A DNA stretch of 64,000 nucleotides. It comes from JADJRG01 sp964474905. Lineage in GTDB: Bacteria; Myxococcota_A; Polyangia; Nannocystales; Nannocystaceae. This document shows, piece by piece, positions 33,234-42,294 of this stretch (within the stretch, counting starts at the first letter, position 1; each line of letters opens with the position of its first letter). The notes beneath the pieces are model-generated. The model saw nothing but the letters and a program-made list of their open reading frames with translations. It had not been told where the DNA came from and did not search any database. Where the stretch lies: the NCBI GenBank assembly GCA_964474905.1, contig CAYYUP010000001.1, positions 1 through 64,000 on the forward strand, read 5' to 3'. Position numbers and translations under genes: made by a program.

Positions 33234-34007
33234 ATGACAAGCAAAGACTCGTCCAAGAGCGACATCTGTATCCGGGCGGAGCACCTCTCAAAGCTCTACG
33301 GTGACTTCGTCGCCCTGCACGACGTGACCTTTAGTGTCCGTCGCGGCACCGTCTGCGCCTTCCTCGGCCCCAACGGTGCCGGCAAGTCGACGACGATGAA
33401 AATCCTCACCGGCTACTTAGCGGCGACCTCCGGGCGAGCGAGTCTCGCCGGCTTCGACCCCCACGATCCTGAGCAGCGCCTGCCGATGGCCGAGCGCCTG
33501 GGGTACTTGCCCGAAAACGGCCCGCTCTACGCCGACATGACGCCCCACGAGTTGCTGCGTTTTGTCGGCCGGGTTCGCAGACTCTCGGGCATCGACGCGG
33601 CGATCAAGCGCGTCACCCCGCAAACCGGCATCGCCGAGGTGATGTCAAAGCCGATAGGCAAGCTCTCCAAGGGCTTTCGTCAGCGCGTCGGCATGGCTCA
33701 GGCGTTGCTCCACGATCCCGAGGTGTTGATCCTCGACGAGCCGACCTCGGGTCTGGATCCCCTGCAGATCCGCGAGGTGCGGGCTCTGATCCGCGACCTC
33801 GGCAAAGAGAAAACGATCCTGCTCTCGACTCACATCTTGCAAGAGGTCGAGGCGGTCGCCGACGAGGTCGTCGTTGTCCGCGAGGGTCGCTCGGTCTTTA
33901 CCGGCACGGTCGCCGAACTCCGCGGCGACTCCACCCTAGAAAATCGCTTCTACGAGCTAATGGCGGCCTCTACGGGGTCGACCACAACAAAGAAGGAGGT
34001 CGCCTAA
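33234..34007 (+). CDS. gldA: GldA-like ABC transporter ATP-binding protein
   Basis: ATPase subunit with Walker A GPNGAGKST, signature LSKGFRQRVG, Walker B VLILDEPTSGLD and switch His in LSTHILQEVE. At 257 residues it resembles GldA/NosF-type proteins. It is the first gene of a compact set: the GldF-like permease begins directly after its stop, then a GldG-like protein and a DUF4340 protein. In Bacteroidota GldA, GldF and GldG are needed for gliding. In Myxococcota and other phyla the same set occurs without proven gliding function, so the symbol marks homology, not role. Confidence 0.92.
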   Translation: MTSKDSSKSDICIRAEHLSKLYGDFVALHDVTFSVRRGTVCAFLGPNGAGKSTTMKILTGYLAATSGRASLAGFDPHDPEQRLPMAERLGYLPENGPLYADMTPHELLRFVGRVRRLSGIDAAIKRVTPQTGIAEVMSKPIGKLSKGFRQRVGMAQALLHDPEVLILDEPTSGLDPLQIREVRALIRDLGKEKTILLSTHILQEVEAVADEVVVVREGRSVFTGTVAELRGDSTLENRFYELMAASTGSTTTKKEVA

Positions 34008-34871
34008 ATGTTTGGCTTGCGTCCAAGCGTTGTCGACTCGATCGCCGGCAAGGAGCTTCGTTCCTTCCTCGGCAACCCGACGGGTTACGTCTTTCTCACC
34101 CTCTTTATCGGCACCTCGGCGGCCGCGGCCTTCCTCGATGATGGCTTCTTTGGCCGCAACCTCGCCGACCTGGCGACGCTCAACCGAGCGATCGCGCCGA
34201 TCCTGATGTTCTTTGTCCCGGCGATCACGATGTCGACCTGGGCCGACGAGCGACGGGCGGGCACCGACGAGCTTCTCCTGACCCTGCCTGTGCGCGACGG
34301 CGAAGTGGTGCTCGGCAAGTACCTCGGCGCCCTCGGCATCTACAGCGTCGGCTTGCTCTTTAGCCTCGCGAATCTGGCGGTGCTGCTCTACCTCGGCGAA
34401 CCCGACTTGGGGCTGATCTTCGCGACCTACTTCGGCTACTGGCTGATGGGCGCGCTCTTTGTCGCGGTCGGCATGGTCGGCTCGATGTTCACCGGCAACG
34501 CGACCGTCGCTTTCATCCTGGGTGCGGTCGGCTGCGCCGGTTTGGTCTTCGCCGGCGGCGAGCCCTGGAGCAGCGGCATCCTCGGCACCCTCGTCTTCGC
34601 TGGCGCTGCGGCGCTCGTGTGGCTGGTCGTCGCGGGTCGCTCTCGCGGGGCTGGTTTCGCGGCTCTCGTTGGCACCGGCCTAGGCCTGGTCGCCTGGCTC
34701 GGCGGTGTCTGGTCGGGCTTCACCGATGCCTTTGGGCTGCTCGGCGCCCAGGTTCACTTCATGCCGATGGGCGAGGGCATCGTCCGTCTCGGCGATGTCG
34801 CCTACTTCGGCGGCGGCATCGTCGTCGCCCTGGTGCTTTGCACCCTTCTCCTCAACCGGAGGCACTGGTAG
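34008..34871 (+). CDS. gldF: GldF-like ABC-2 permease
   Basis: A 287-residue membrane permease with about six to seven helices. The start, with VVDSIAGKELRSFLGNPTGYVFLTLF, and the segment TMSTWADERRAGTDELLLTLPVRDGEVVLGK are typical of GldF/NosY-type permeases. An extra hydrophobic pair of helices near residues 170 to 240 is rich in Gly and Ala. The ATG follows the ATPase stop without a gap and the next gene starts two bases after its own stop, so translation is probably coupled. Confidence 0.92.
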   Translation: MFGLRPSVVDSIAGKELRSFLGNPTGYVFLTLFIGTSAAAAFLDDGFFGRNLADLATLNRAIAPILMFFVPAITMSTWADERRAGTDELLLTLPVRDGEVVLGKYLGALGIYSVGLLFSLANLAVLLYLGEPDLGLIFATYFGYWLMGALFVAVGMVGSMFTGNATVAFILGAVGCAGLVFAGGEPWSSGILGTLVFAGAAALVWLVVAGRSRGAGFAALVGTGLGLVAWLGGVWSGFTDAFGLLGAQVHFMPMGEGIVRLGDVAYFGGGIVVALVLCTLLLNRRHW

Positions 34872-34873
34872 CC

Positions 34874-36832
34874 ATGCCGCTTCACCACCGACATCATCGC
34901 TTCATCCGCTGGGTTAGCGTCGCCGTTACGGCGGGCTCGTTGGTCTACATGGCGCAGCGCTCCAACCTGCGCGCGGACGTCACCGCCGAGGGGCTCTCGC
35001 AGATCACCGTCGCGACCCAAGAGCTCATCCGGGGCATCGACGAAACCCGTCCGGTCGTCATCCACGCCTACGTCTCCAAGGATGTACCGCGTGAGTATGT
35101 CGCCGTGCGTTCGCGGTTGCTCAACATCCTCCGCGAGGTCAAAGCGATCGGCGGAGCCGGGCTCACAGTCCGCATCATCGAGCCGGCGCTGCACTCCGAA
35201 GAGGCCCAAGAGGCGATCGAGAGTTACGGCATCACGCCGCGGCCGGTGGTCAGCCGCGAGGCGGGGCGGGTCGGCGAGTCGCAGGTCTTTTTGGGTCTCG
35301 CGGTGGTCTCGGGTCCGCACGAGGAGGTTTTGCCCTTTCTCGATCGCGGCCTCTCGGTCGAGTACGAGCTGGTCCGCGCTCTTAATACGGTCACCCAAGA
35401 AAAGAAAAAAGTCGTCGGCGTGCTCCGTACCGACGCGACGATCATGGGCAACTTCAACCTCCAGGCCCGCTCGCAGCAGCCGGCCTGGCGGGTGGTTGGC
35501 GAGCTGCGCAAGCAGTACGAGGTGCGCTCGCTCAGCCCCGACGCGCCGATTCCCGAGGACGTCGACGTGCTCTTTGTGCCGCAGCTCGCGAGCCTGACCC
35601 AGCCGCAGATGGACCACGTCAAGACCTACGTCGACGCCGGTCTGCCGGCGCTGCTGACCGTCGATCCGCTGCCGCTTTTTGACCTGCGCCTGTCGCCCTC
35701 CGAGCCAAAGCTGCCGCCGCCCGGGCAAAACCCGATGATGGGCATGCAGCAACCGCCCGGCGAGGCCAAGGGCGACTACGTCGGTCTCCTCAGCCATGTC
35801 GGCATCACGTGGGATCCCGAGAAGATCGCGCTCGATACCGAAAACCCGCATCCGGGCTTCATCGACGCACCGCCGCATGTGGTTTTTGTGTCCGAGCGAG
35901 CCGACGGCAGTGCGCCCTTTGGTGACAATGCCGATCCGATCGTCGCCGGTCTCAGCGAGGTCGTTGTGCTCTTTGGTGGGGCTCTAACGCCGGTTGCCGG
36001 TCACGAGGGCGAGTTTACGCCGCTGCTCACCACCGGCCCGCAAAGCGGCTTTAATACCTTCGAGCAGATGACCACGAAGCACATCCTCTTCGGGGTTCAG
36101 GGGCCGATCGTACCGACGACGCGGCAGATGAGCCCGCCCGAAGTATTGGCGGCTCGGATCGCTGGTGGCGAGACCTCGGGGGGCGAGGGCGCCAAGGCGA
36201 AGAACGTCATCGTCGTTGCCGACCTCGACATGTTCGGCGACCAATTTTTTGCGATGCACGAGCGCGGCGGTGACATCGACGGCGACGGTCTCGACGACAT
36301 TCGCTTCGACAACGTTTCCTTCCTGATGAACTCGATCGACGCGCTCTCCGGTGACGAGGGCCTGGTCGATCTGCGCAAGCGACGGGCGATGTACCGTCGC
36401 CTGACCCGGGTCGACGATCTGACCAAGGACGCCCGCCGAAAGCGCGAAGAAGCGATCCAGGCGGCAAATAAGACCGCCGAGGGCGATCTCGCCGGGGCCC
36501 AAGCGGCGCTCGATGCTGCGGTCAAGGCGGTCAACGAGCGCAATGACCTCGACGAGACCACCAAAGCGGTGATGCTTAAGAGCGCCGAGTCGGCCGAAAA
36601 TCGGCGCCTCAATGCCAAGCGAGAGGTCATCGCCCGTGACAAAGCGAAGACGATCGCCCGCATCGAGGCCGAAGCTCTGCGCGAGGTCGACGCTGTGCAA
36701 AACCAAATCCGTTTGATCGCCGTCCTACTGCCACCGATCCCCGCGCTCCTGATGGGCGCGTTCATCTTCGGTCGTCGGCGTCGACGTGAGCACGAAGCCA
36801 TCCCCAGCGCCCGAAAGAAGGCATCCGCATGA
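34874..36832 (+). CDS. gldG: GldG-like ABC transporter auxiliary protein
   Basis: The protein is 652 residues long, with one N-terminal membrane helix (about 12 to 28), a large extracytoplasmic region and a second helix at the C-terminus (about 620 to 640, followed by GRRRRRE). It contains the GldG-family pattern RADVTAEGLSQIT near the start, VLRTDATIMG, and the block NVIVVADLDMFGDQFF. An Ala/Lys/Arg-rich coiled-coil stretch (about 535 to 615) precedes the last helix. I used the ATG at 34874, two bases after gldF; the longer open frame overlaps gldF and has no similarity. It overlaps the DUF4340 gene by four bases. Confidence 0.92.
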   Translation: MPLHHRHHRFIRWVSVAVTAGSLVYMAQRSNLRADVTAEGLSQITVATQELIRGIDETRPVVIHAYVSKDVPREYVAVRSRLLNILREVKAIGGAGLTVRIIEPALHSEEAQEAIESYGITPRPVVSREAGRVGESQVFLGLAVVSGPHEEVLPFLDRGLSVEYELVRALNTVTQEKKKVVGVLRTDATIMGNFNLQARSQQPAWRVVGELRKQYEVRSLSPDAPIPEDVDVLFVPQLASLTQPQMDHVKTYVDAGLPALLTVDPLPLFDLRLSPSEPKLPPPGQNPMMGMQQPPGEAKGDYVGLLSHVGITWDPEKIALDTENPHPGFIDAPPHVVFVSERADGSAPFGDNADPIVAGLSEVVVLFGGALTPVAGHEGEFTPLLTTGPQSGFNTFEQMTTKHILFGVQGPIVPTTRQMSPPEVLAARIAGGETSGGEGAKAKNVIVVADLDMFGDQFFAMHERGGDIDGDGLDDIRFDNVSFLMNSIDALSGDEGLVDLRKRRAMYRRLTRVDDLTKDARRKREEAIQAANKTAEGDLAGAQAALDAAVKAVNERNDLDETTKAVMLKSAESAENRRLNAKREVIARDKAKTIARIEAEALREVDAVQNQIRLIAVLLPPIPALLMGAFIFGRRRRREHEAIPSARKKASA

Positions 36833-38133
36833 ACCGCACGACGCTTATCTCGGTAGCCATCGCGCTCGTCTCTCTCGCCGGGGCGATCGCCATGCGCCCC
36901 ATGCAAATTGAGCCCAAGCCCTACGAGGACACCGGCGATCTGCTCTTCCCGGAGTTCAAAGATCCTGCCCTTGCGGCCAGCTTAGAGGTGACCTCCTGGG
37001 ACGATCAGGCCGCGCGCATGATCTCTTTTAAGGTCGAACAAAAAGAGGGTCGTTGGGTGATCCCAAGCCACAACGATTACCCCGCCGACGGCACCGAGCG
37101 CATGGGCAAGGCGGCCGCTTCGTTCATCGATGTGCGCCGCGACATCGTCCGCTCCGATCGCACCGAGGATCACGCCTCCTTCGGCGTCGAGGATCCCGAC
37201 AAGGCCGACGGTACCGGTCGCGGTCAGCGGATCGCGATCAAGGATACGGGCGGCAGCACTCTCGTCGACGTGATCGTCGGCAAGACGCTCGACGACAAGC
37301 AGGGCTACCGCTACGTGCGTTTCCCGGGGCAAAAAAGGGTCTACGCGGTCAAGCTAACCCTCGACGTCTCGACCAATTTTGTCGACTGGATCGAAAAGGA
37401 CCTCCTCAAGATCGAGCGCGACAAGGTCGTCAAGCTGATCAGCGACATCTACAAGGTCGACGAAAAAGAGGGGCGGGTCACTGGCCGTGATCCGCTGGCG
37501 CTCGAGTTCCGCACACCCGCCGAGGATCCGAGCCAGGCAAAGGCCTGGGTGCTCAGTGATGACACCAAGATCCCCGAGGGCAAGGAACTCGACAGCTCAA
37601 AAATCTCCCAGGTGATCGGGGCCATCGATCGCCTCAACATCGTCGGTGTGCGGCCGCGACCGGCTCAGCTGACTCTGAACGCGCTTCAGGCCAAGGGGTT
37701 CTTTGTCACACCTGACGGCTCTCGTCTCTTCGGCAACGAGGGCGAGCTGCGGGCAGTTCTCGACGATGGCGTGGTCTACACGCTCTACTTCGGCGAGGTC
37801 ACCTTTGACTCTGGTCTCGCGCTCACTGCAGGCGCGGGCGAGGGGGTCGGCGCGGGCGACAGCGCCGAAGGGGAGGGCGAGAAAAACGCCAACCGCTACA
37901 TGTTCGTCGATGTTGCCTACGATCCGCGCTACGACGCGGGCGCAGTCAAGCCCGCCGAGGCAGCCGAGGGCGCCGAGCTACCGCCGCCGATCGAGGGACC
38001 TGGACTGGAGCACGCGAAGCTCCTGCAGGCCCGTTTCGATCGCTGGTTCTATGTGATCGCGGACGATGCATTCCAAAAGATGCACAAGGTGAAGGGCGAC
38101 CTCCTCAAGGACGCCGCGCCGGCGGCTGGTTGA
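36829..38133 (+). CDS. DUF4340 domain protein of the Gld-type ABC operon
   Basis: A 434-residue protein with an N-terminal signal-anchor (TLISVAIALVSLAGAIAM) and a long extracytoplasmic region. It carries the DUF4340 pattern: WVIPSHNDYPAD near residue 72, then LVDVIVGKTLDD, YRYVRFPGQKRVYAVKL and FVDWIEKDLLKIE. DUF4340 proteins habitually follow GldG-like genes, as here, and are thought to be part of the same envelope complex; the biochemical role is unknown. The ATGA overlap with gldG shows coupling. A series of hairpins follows the stop. Confidence 0.9.
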   Translation: MNRTTLISVAIALVSLAGAIAMRPMQIEPKPYEDTGDLLFPEFKDPALAASLEVTSWDDQAARMISFKVEQKEGRWVIPSHNDYPADGTERMGKAAASFIDVRRDIVRSDRTEDHASFGVEDPDKADGTGRGQRIAIKDTGGSTLVDVIVGKTLDDKQGYRYVRFPGQKRVYAVKLTLDVSTNFVDWIEKDLLKIERDKVVKLISDIYKVDEKEGRVTGRDPLALEFRTPAEDPSQAKAWVLSDDTKIPEGKELDSSKISQVIGAIDRLNIVGVRPRPAQLTLNALQAKGFFVTPDGSRLFGNEGELRAVLDDGVVYTLYFGEVTFDSGLALTAGAGEGVGAGDSAEGEGEKNANRYMFVDVAYDPRYDAGAVKPAEAAEGAELPPPIEGPGLEHAKLLQARFDRWFYVIADDAFQKMHKVKGDLLKDAAPAAG

Positions 38134-38150
38134 GCAGCTAAATTCGCTGG

Positions 38151-38227
38151 CGAAGGGGCGGGGCATTCGGGCCTCGCCCTCTTCGTTTGTGCGCTAGTGG
38201 GCACTAGGTGGGCGTCTGCGCACTTTT
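38151..38227 (+). terminator. double hairpin terminating the Gld-type operon
   Basis: A first stem pairs 38151..38160 with 38175..38185 (one bulged base) and is followed by TTT. A second stem pairs GTGCGC at 38189..38194 with 38218..38223, contains the nested TAGTG/CACTA pair, and is followed directly by TTTT. The pair lies in the gap after the DUF4340 stop and before the transporter gene. Confidence 0.55.
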
Positions 38228-38297
38228 GCGTGCGCGCATGCAGGATCTCGGTTGAAGGGAATTCGTCGCGGGGGCATACCAGGCGCGGGTACCTCCA

Positions 38298-40457
38298 ATG
38301 AGCGCGGACGCGGCCGAACACGAATCAGGACAATCACGCTTGAGCTGGCGCGAGGGCCTCTTCCTCGTCGGTCCAGATCCGCTGACCTCGCCCTATTACG
38401 CCTCGGGCTTTCTCCTGGCGGCGGGTGTCGGCTATGCGACGCCCTTCTTCCAGATCGCGCTGTACCTACTGCTCTTCCTGCTGGCGCCGCTCTACATCGA
38501 GGCGGTGCTGCTCACGCTCTCCAACGGCGGCACCTATGTGATGACCCGCTACGCGCTCTCCCACCTCGGGAAGCTGGCGATCATCACCGCGGCGCTGGTC
38601 GGCGTGATCATCTCATTTTCGTATGTGGCGACGGCGATCGTCAGCCTGCTTTCCTACAGCGACTATGTGATGTCGCTGGTCTCGGGCGACTCGGCGACCG
38701 CGTTGGCGATCGGTCTCTCGGCGATCCCGTCGATCGGTTTTGGTGTTTGGGTGATGCCCAAGCAATGGAAACAGATCACCGTCACCGTGCTCGGTACCAG
38801 CCTGCTTGCGCTGATCCTCTCGTCGATCATGAGCAGTCAGGCGGTGGTCATGTTTGCGCCGCTGGTATTGCTTTACATCCTCAACAACCAGGGGCTCAAA
38901 GAGAGCGTCAAGGTCTCGCGCACGATCTTCTTGGTGAACCTGGTGGTCATGGCGATCACGATCCTCTTTGGCATCACCTATCTCGTGATCAACGGTGCGG
39001 ACTTCAGCGTGCTCACGAAGGGGGCGCCGGTGGACGCGGCCGCGCTCGCAGAAGCCACGGCCCACGCCCACGGCGATCGTGTCGAGCTGCCGAGCTTTCT
39101 GCCCGGCTTGGCGCTGCTCTCGGCGCCGCTATTTCTTGCCGGTGTCGGCTCGTCGATCCTCGGCGCCTCTGGGGTCGAGTCGGTGATGAACATCCCCGAG
39201 GAACTCGAGAACCCGAGCGTCGACGTCGCCAAGATCTACCGCTGGATGCTCTCGATCCTGTTGTTGGTCGGTGGTTCGCTCTCGCTTCTGCTTTTTCTCG
39301 TGCTTCCGCCGGAGGAGCTGCTCGGCAATGCTTCGTACCTGCTCGCGGCCCTCGGCAATCACGCGGTCACCGGGGTCACCAACTCGGCCTGGTTGGGCAA
39401 AATTTGGCACGTCGTGATCGTCGCCAACGCGGCGCTGATGTTGATCGGTGCCACCAATACGGGCTTTGCCGGTGCTCGCGGTCTGTGGAAAACGATGGCT
39501 CGCGACAACCTCCTGCCGCGGCTCTTTCTCACCCCCAACGCGCGCGGCTCGGTCTCGCGGATCCACGGGCTGATGCTCGCGGCGATCTTCTTTTTGGCGA
39601 TCAATGCCGATTGGGATCTGCACAAGCTCGAGCGCTGGTACGGGGCGACTTTCGCTCTGGTGATGTTCTCGGGCATGGTCGCCTTCATCCTCTTGCGTCG
39701 CTACAAGGGCGACGATCGCCGGATCTACACAGCCCCCTGGAACGTCACGGTCGGCGGCGTCAAGGTGCCGATCGGTGCGCTCGTCGGTGTCGGCGTTCTC
39801 TCCTATGCGCTGCTGAGCATGTGGGAGGTCAACCGCGAGCATATCGGTGAGCTGCAGACGCTGGTGACGATGGTGCTCTTGATGGTTGCCGCGGTGCTGC
39901 TCGCGTACAACCACCGGTCGATCATGCGGGCTGCCCACGGCTACTACAGGCGTGTCATCGCCACCGTCGAGTCGTCGGAGATCGAGACCCAAGACCGCAC
40001 GATTGTGGTCTCTGTCGGCGGCGTGCGCATCGGTCAGCTGATCACCAAGGCGATCGATCTCGCGAGGGCCCAGAGCAAGGCCTCCCAGGTGCCCTATCGC
40101 CAGATCGTCGTCTTTCACATGACCAAGTCGGTGCGCAGCGAATACATCTACAAGATCGATCGCGACTCGATCCGGCGCGAGGGCATCCAGGGCAATACGG
40201 TTCGGCTCTTCACGGAGCTGACCGAGTGCGCGCCTGACGACATGACGATGTACCTCGCGGTGGTGCCAAATCGCAGCACCTCCAGCAATACATTGCAGGC
40301 CGCCATGGACATGCTGGTGGACTTTCACGAGCGCCACAGGTTCAAGGGGCACATCGTCATGATCGGTACCTACGGGGTGAAGCCCGGCGATCTGGAGTCG
40401 CTCCAGGAACGTCTGGAGGGCTCGACGTTGGTGCCGGTGCCGCTCTTCGGCGACTGA
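38298..40457 (+). CDS. APC family amino acid/polyamine-type transporter with C-terminal soluble domain
   Basis: Integral membrane transporter with about 12 helices in residues 20 to 535. The APC-type start has GPDPLTSPYYASGFLLAAG, and ESVMNIPEELENP around residue 295 resembles the loop of APC permeases. The last about 160 residues are soluble, with VVSVGGVRIGQLITKAIDLARAQ and similar alpha/beta elements resembling a universal-stress-protein-like regulatory domain fused to some APC carriers. The substrate cannot be read from sequence. The start at ATG 38298 is normal. The gene seems monocistronic: hairpins precede it, and the next gene is 30 bases downstream on the same strand. Confidence 0.88.
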   Translation: MSADAAEHESGQSRLSWREGLFLVGPDPLTSPYYASGFLLAAGVGYATPFFQIALYLLLFLLAPLYIEAVLLTLSNGGTYVMTRYALSHLGKLAIITAALVGVIISFSYVATAIVSLLSYSDYVMSLVSGDSATALAIGLSAIPSIGFGVWVMPKQWKQITVTVLGTSLLALILSSIMSSQAVVMFAPLVLLYILNNQGLKESVKVSRTIFLVNLVVMAITILFGITYLVINGADFSVLTKGAPVDAAALAEATAHAHGDRVELPSFLPGLALLSAPLFLAGVGSSILGASGVESVMNIPEELENPSVDVAKIYRWMLSILLLVGGSLSLLLFLVLPPEELLGNASYLLAALGNHAVTGVTNSAWLGKIWHVVIVANAALMLIGATNTGFAGARGLWKTMARDNLLPRLFLTPNARGSVSRIHGLMLAAIFFLAINADWDLHKLERWYGATFALVMFSGMVAFILLRRYKGDDRRIYTAPWNVTVGGVKVPIGALVGVGVLSYALLSMWEVNREHIGELQTLVTMVLLMVAAVLLAYNHRSIMRAAHGYYRRVIATVESSEIETQDRTIVVSVGGVRIGQLITKAIDLARAQSKASQVPYRQIVVFHMTKSVRSEYIYKIDRDSIRREGIQGNTVRLFTELTECAPDDMTMYLAVVPNRSTSSNTLQAAMDMLVDFHERHRFKGHIVMIGTYGVKPGDLESLQERLEGSTLVPVPLFGD

Positions 40458-40487
40458 TGGATCACGCTTCGATCGCGGAGTAAGCTA

Positions 40488-42176
40488 ATGGCGATGCTCC
40501 GTTCGGCGCCGCTGTTGTCGATTGTGCTCGCGCTCTCGGTGGCTGGGGCCTGTGGCGAATCGGCGCCCGAGGACCTGCCGCCGGTGGTCTGCGATGAGCT
40601 GGTGGAGGTCCCCGACGAGGCTTTGCGGGCGCTGCTGATCGAGCTCTTGCCCGCGGCCCCGGAGCCCGAGGAGGGCGGGCCCGAGGTGACGCCGGTGATC
40701 CGCTCCGAAGAGCTCGCAGAGCTGCGGGGCCTCCGCGGCGTCGATCTCGAGATCAGCGATCTTCGTGGTCTAGAGTGCGCTCACGGCCTCGAGACGCTCG
40801 GTCTCGCGGGCAATTCGATCGCCGATCTAACCGCGCTCTCGCGCCTGCCAGTGCTTCGCGAGGTCGAACTGAGCGACAACCCGATCACGGATCTCGGGTC
40901 GCTGGCCGGTGTCGATACTCTCGAGAAGATCGTCATCGAGGGCACTCAAGTCAGCGATCTCGGGCCCTTAAAATTTCTGTCGGCGCTCAGGCACCTCGAT
41001 GCAACTGCGACCGGTATCGACGACCTGGGGCCGCTCGCCGAACTCCGCGAATTAGAGACTCTCGCCCTCGGGGGCAACGCGATCGAGGATTTGCGGGCAC
41101 TCGCCGAACTCGACAATCTTTTTGCCCTGACGCTCGCCGGCAACAGGATCCAAAAGGTCGATGCGCTGGCGGGGCTTCACGCTCTCGAATTCCTCGACCT
41201 CAACGGCAACGCGATCGAAAGTCTGGCTCCGATCGCCTCTCTGGAGGCGCTGCGGGACCTTGCGGCCAGCGACAATGCGCTTGTAAACACCGCGGGCATT
41301 GTCGACAAACCGCAGCTCCTAGAGCTCGATCTCGAGGGCAATCAGCTGAGCGACCTGAGCGGGCTTTCTGCTCTGCCTTCGCTCGTTCGGCTCGACGTCG
41401 AGGACAACCGGCTGACCAGTTTGGCAGGCGTCGAGGGGCTTGTCGGCCTGCGGATTTTGCACGCGCGCGGCAACCAGATAAGCGACGCTTCGCCGCTTGT
41501 GGGCCTGGGTGCACTGCGTCGCCTCGATCTTCGCGACAACAAAGGCATCGCTGATCTCGTGCCGCTTTCCGGCCTCGAAAACCTCGATTGGCTGGGCATC
41601 GGCGGGGTGCCTGGTGTGGTCGACTTCGCACCTCTCAGCGCTCTCGCGCTCCTCCGGCAGATCGAGGCGAGCGAGCTGACGCCGAGCGATCTCGGAGTGT
41701 TCGCGGATTTTGCCAGCCTCCAGGTGCTCAACCTCAGTGGCTCGCCCGCGGTGACCGACGCGACCCTGGCGAAGATCGCCGGCGCTTCGGGTCTCAGGAC
41801 CCTACTGATCAATCAAACGGTGATCACGGATCTCGGCGGGCTCCTGGGCCTCGCCGGCCTCCGACGCCTCGAGGCAGATGGCACTGGGGTCAGCAGTCTC
41901 GCGGAGATCTCGATGTTCGAGGAGATGACGGCGCTGTCTCTAGAGGACACGCCTCTGGCATCTCTCGCGGGTGTTGAGGAGGCTCCGACACTCGCTTCGA
42001 TCGACGTGTCGGGGACCGCGCTCAACGATCTCGGGCCGCTTGTAGAGCTGCCAAATTTTCGAAATGGCGACACGATCGATGTTCGGAGTACGGCGCTCGA
42101 CAATGGCGACTGCGATGCGATCCTGGAGCTTCGCGCGCGCGGTGCCATCGTCACGACCGACCTAACCTGCGAATAA
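40488..42176 (+). CDS. leucine-rich repeat lipoprotein (internalin-type repeats)
   Basis: The protein starts MAMLRSAPLLSIVLALSVAGAC with lipobox AGAC (Cys22), so it is a lipoprotein. After a short Pro/Glu-rich part, residues about 85 to 545 are some 16 or more leucine-rich repeats of about 22 residues of the internalin type (LETLGLAGNSIADLTAL, LREVELSDNPITDLGSL), forming a solenoid for protein binding. The C-terminus holds a Cys pair region (DCDAIL, DLTCE). No catalytic domain is present. It is likely a surface binding protein with unknown partner. The longest reading frame and good coding GC bias support the whole length. Confidence 0.9.
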   Translation: MAMLRSAPLLSIVLALSVAGACGESAPEDLPPVVCDELVEVPDEALRALLIELLPAAPEPEEGGPEVTPVIRSEELAELRGLRGVDLEISDLRGLECAHGLETLGLAGNSIADLTALSRLPVLREVELSDNPITDLGSLAGVDTLEKIVIEGTQVSDLGPLKFLSALRHLDATATGIDDLGPLAELRELETLALGGNAIEDLRALAELDNLFALTLAGNRIQKVDALAGLHALEFLDLNGNAIESLAPIASLEALRDLAASDNALVNTAGIVDKPQLLELDLEGNQLSDLSGLSALPSLVRLDVEDNRLTSLAGVEGLVGLRILHARGNQISDASPLVGLGALRRLDLRDNKGIADLVPLSGLENLDWLGIGGVPGVVDFAPLSALALLRQIEASELTPSDLGVFADFASLQVLNLSGSPAVTDATLAKIAGASGLRTLLINQTVITDLGGLLGLAGLRRLEADGTGVSSLAEISMFEEMTALSLEDTPLASLAGVEEAPTLASIDVSGTALNDLGPLVELPNFRNGDTIDVRSTALDNGDCDAILELRARGAIVTTDLTCE

Positions 42177-42243
42177 GCGCATTCTGTCGCGCATTAGTGC
42201 GCCCTGAAGGCGGCTGCAACGCGTTGTCGGCCCGTGCTGAGAC

Positions 42244-42260
42244 TGGTTACGCTTGTGCAA
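42244..42260 (+). promoter_or_regulatory. possible sigma-54 promoter before the FIST-kinase pair
   Basis: TGGTTACGCTTGTGCAA has GG (42245..42246) and GC (42257..42258) ten bases apart, the invariant spacing of -24/-12 promoters, and TGCA matches the -12 part. The -24 part (TGGTTAC) is weak. It ends about 35 bases before the FIST gene ATG. The assignment is tentative. Confidence 0.3.
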
Positions 42261-42294
42261 GAGTCGTCGCACAGATGAGGACATCAGGTAATCA

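Noticed and set aside
32852..33304. Plus-strand frames between the LIC_10091-like gene and the ABC operon
   Set aside because: They overlap both neighbours and show no family pattern; the region looks like a divergent promoter.
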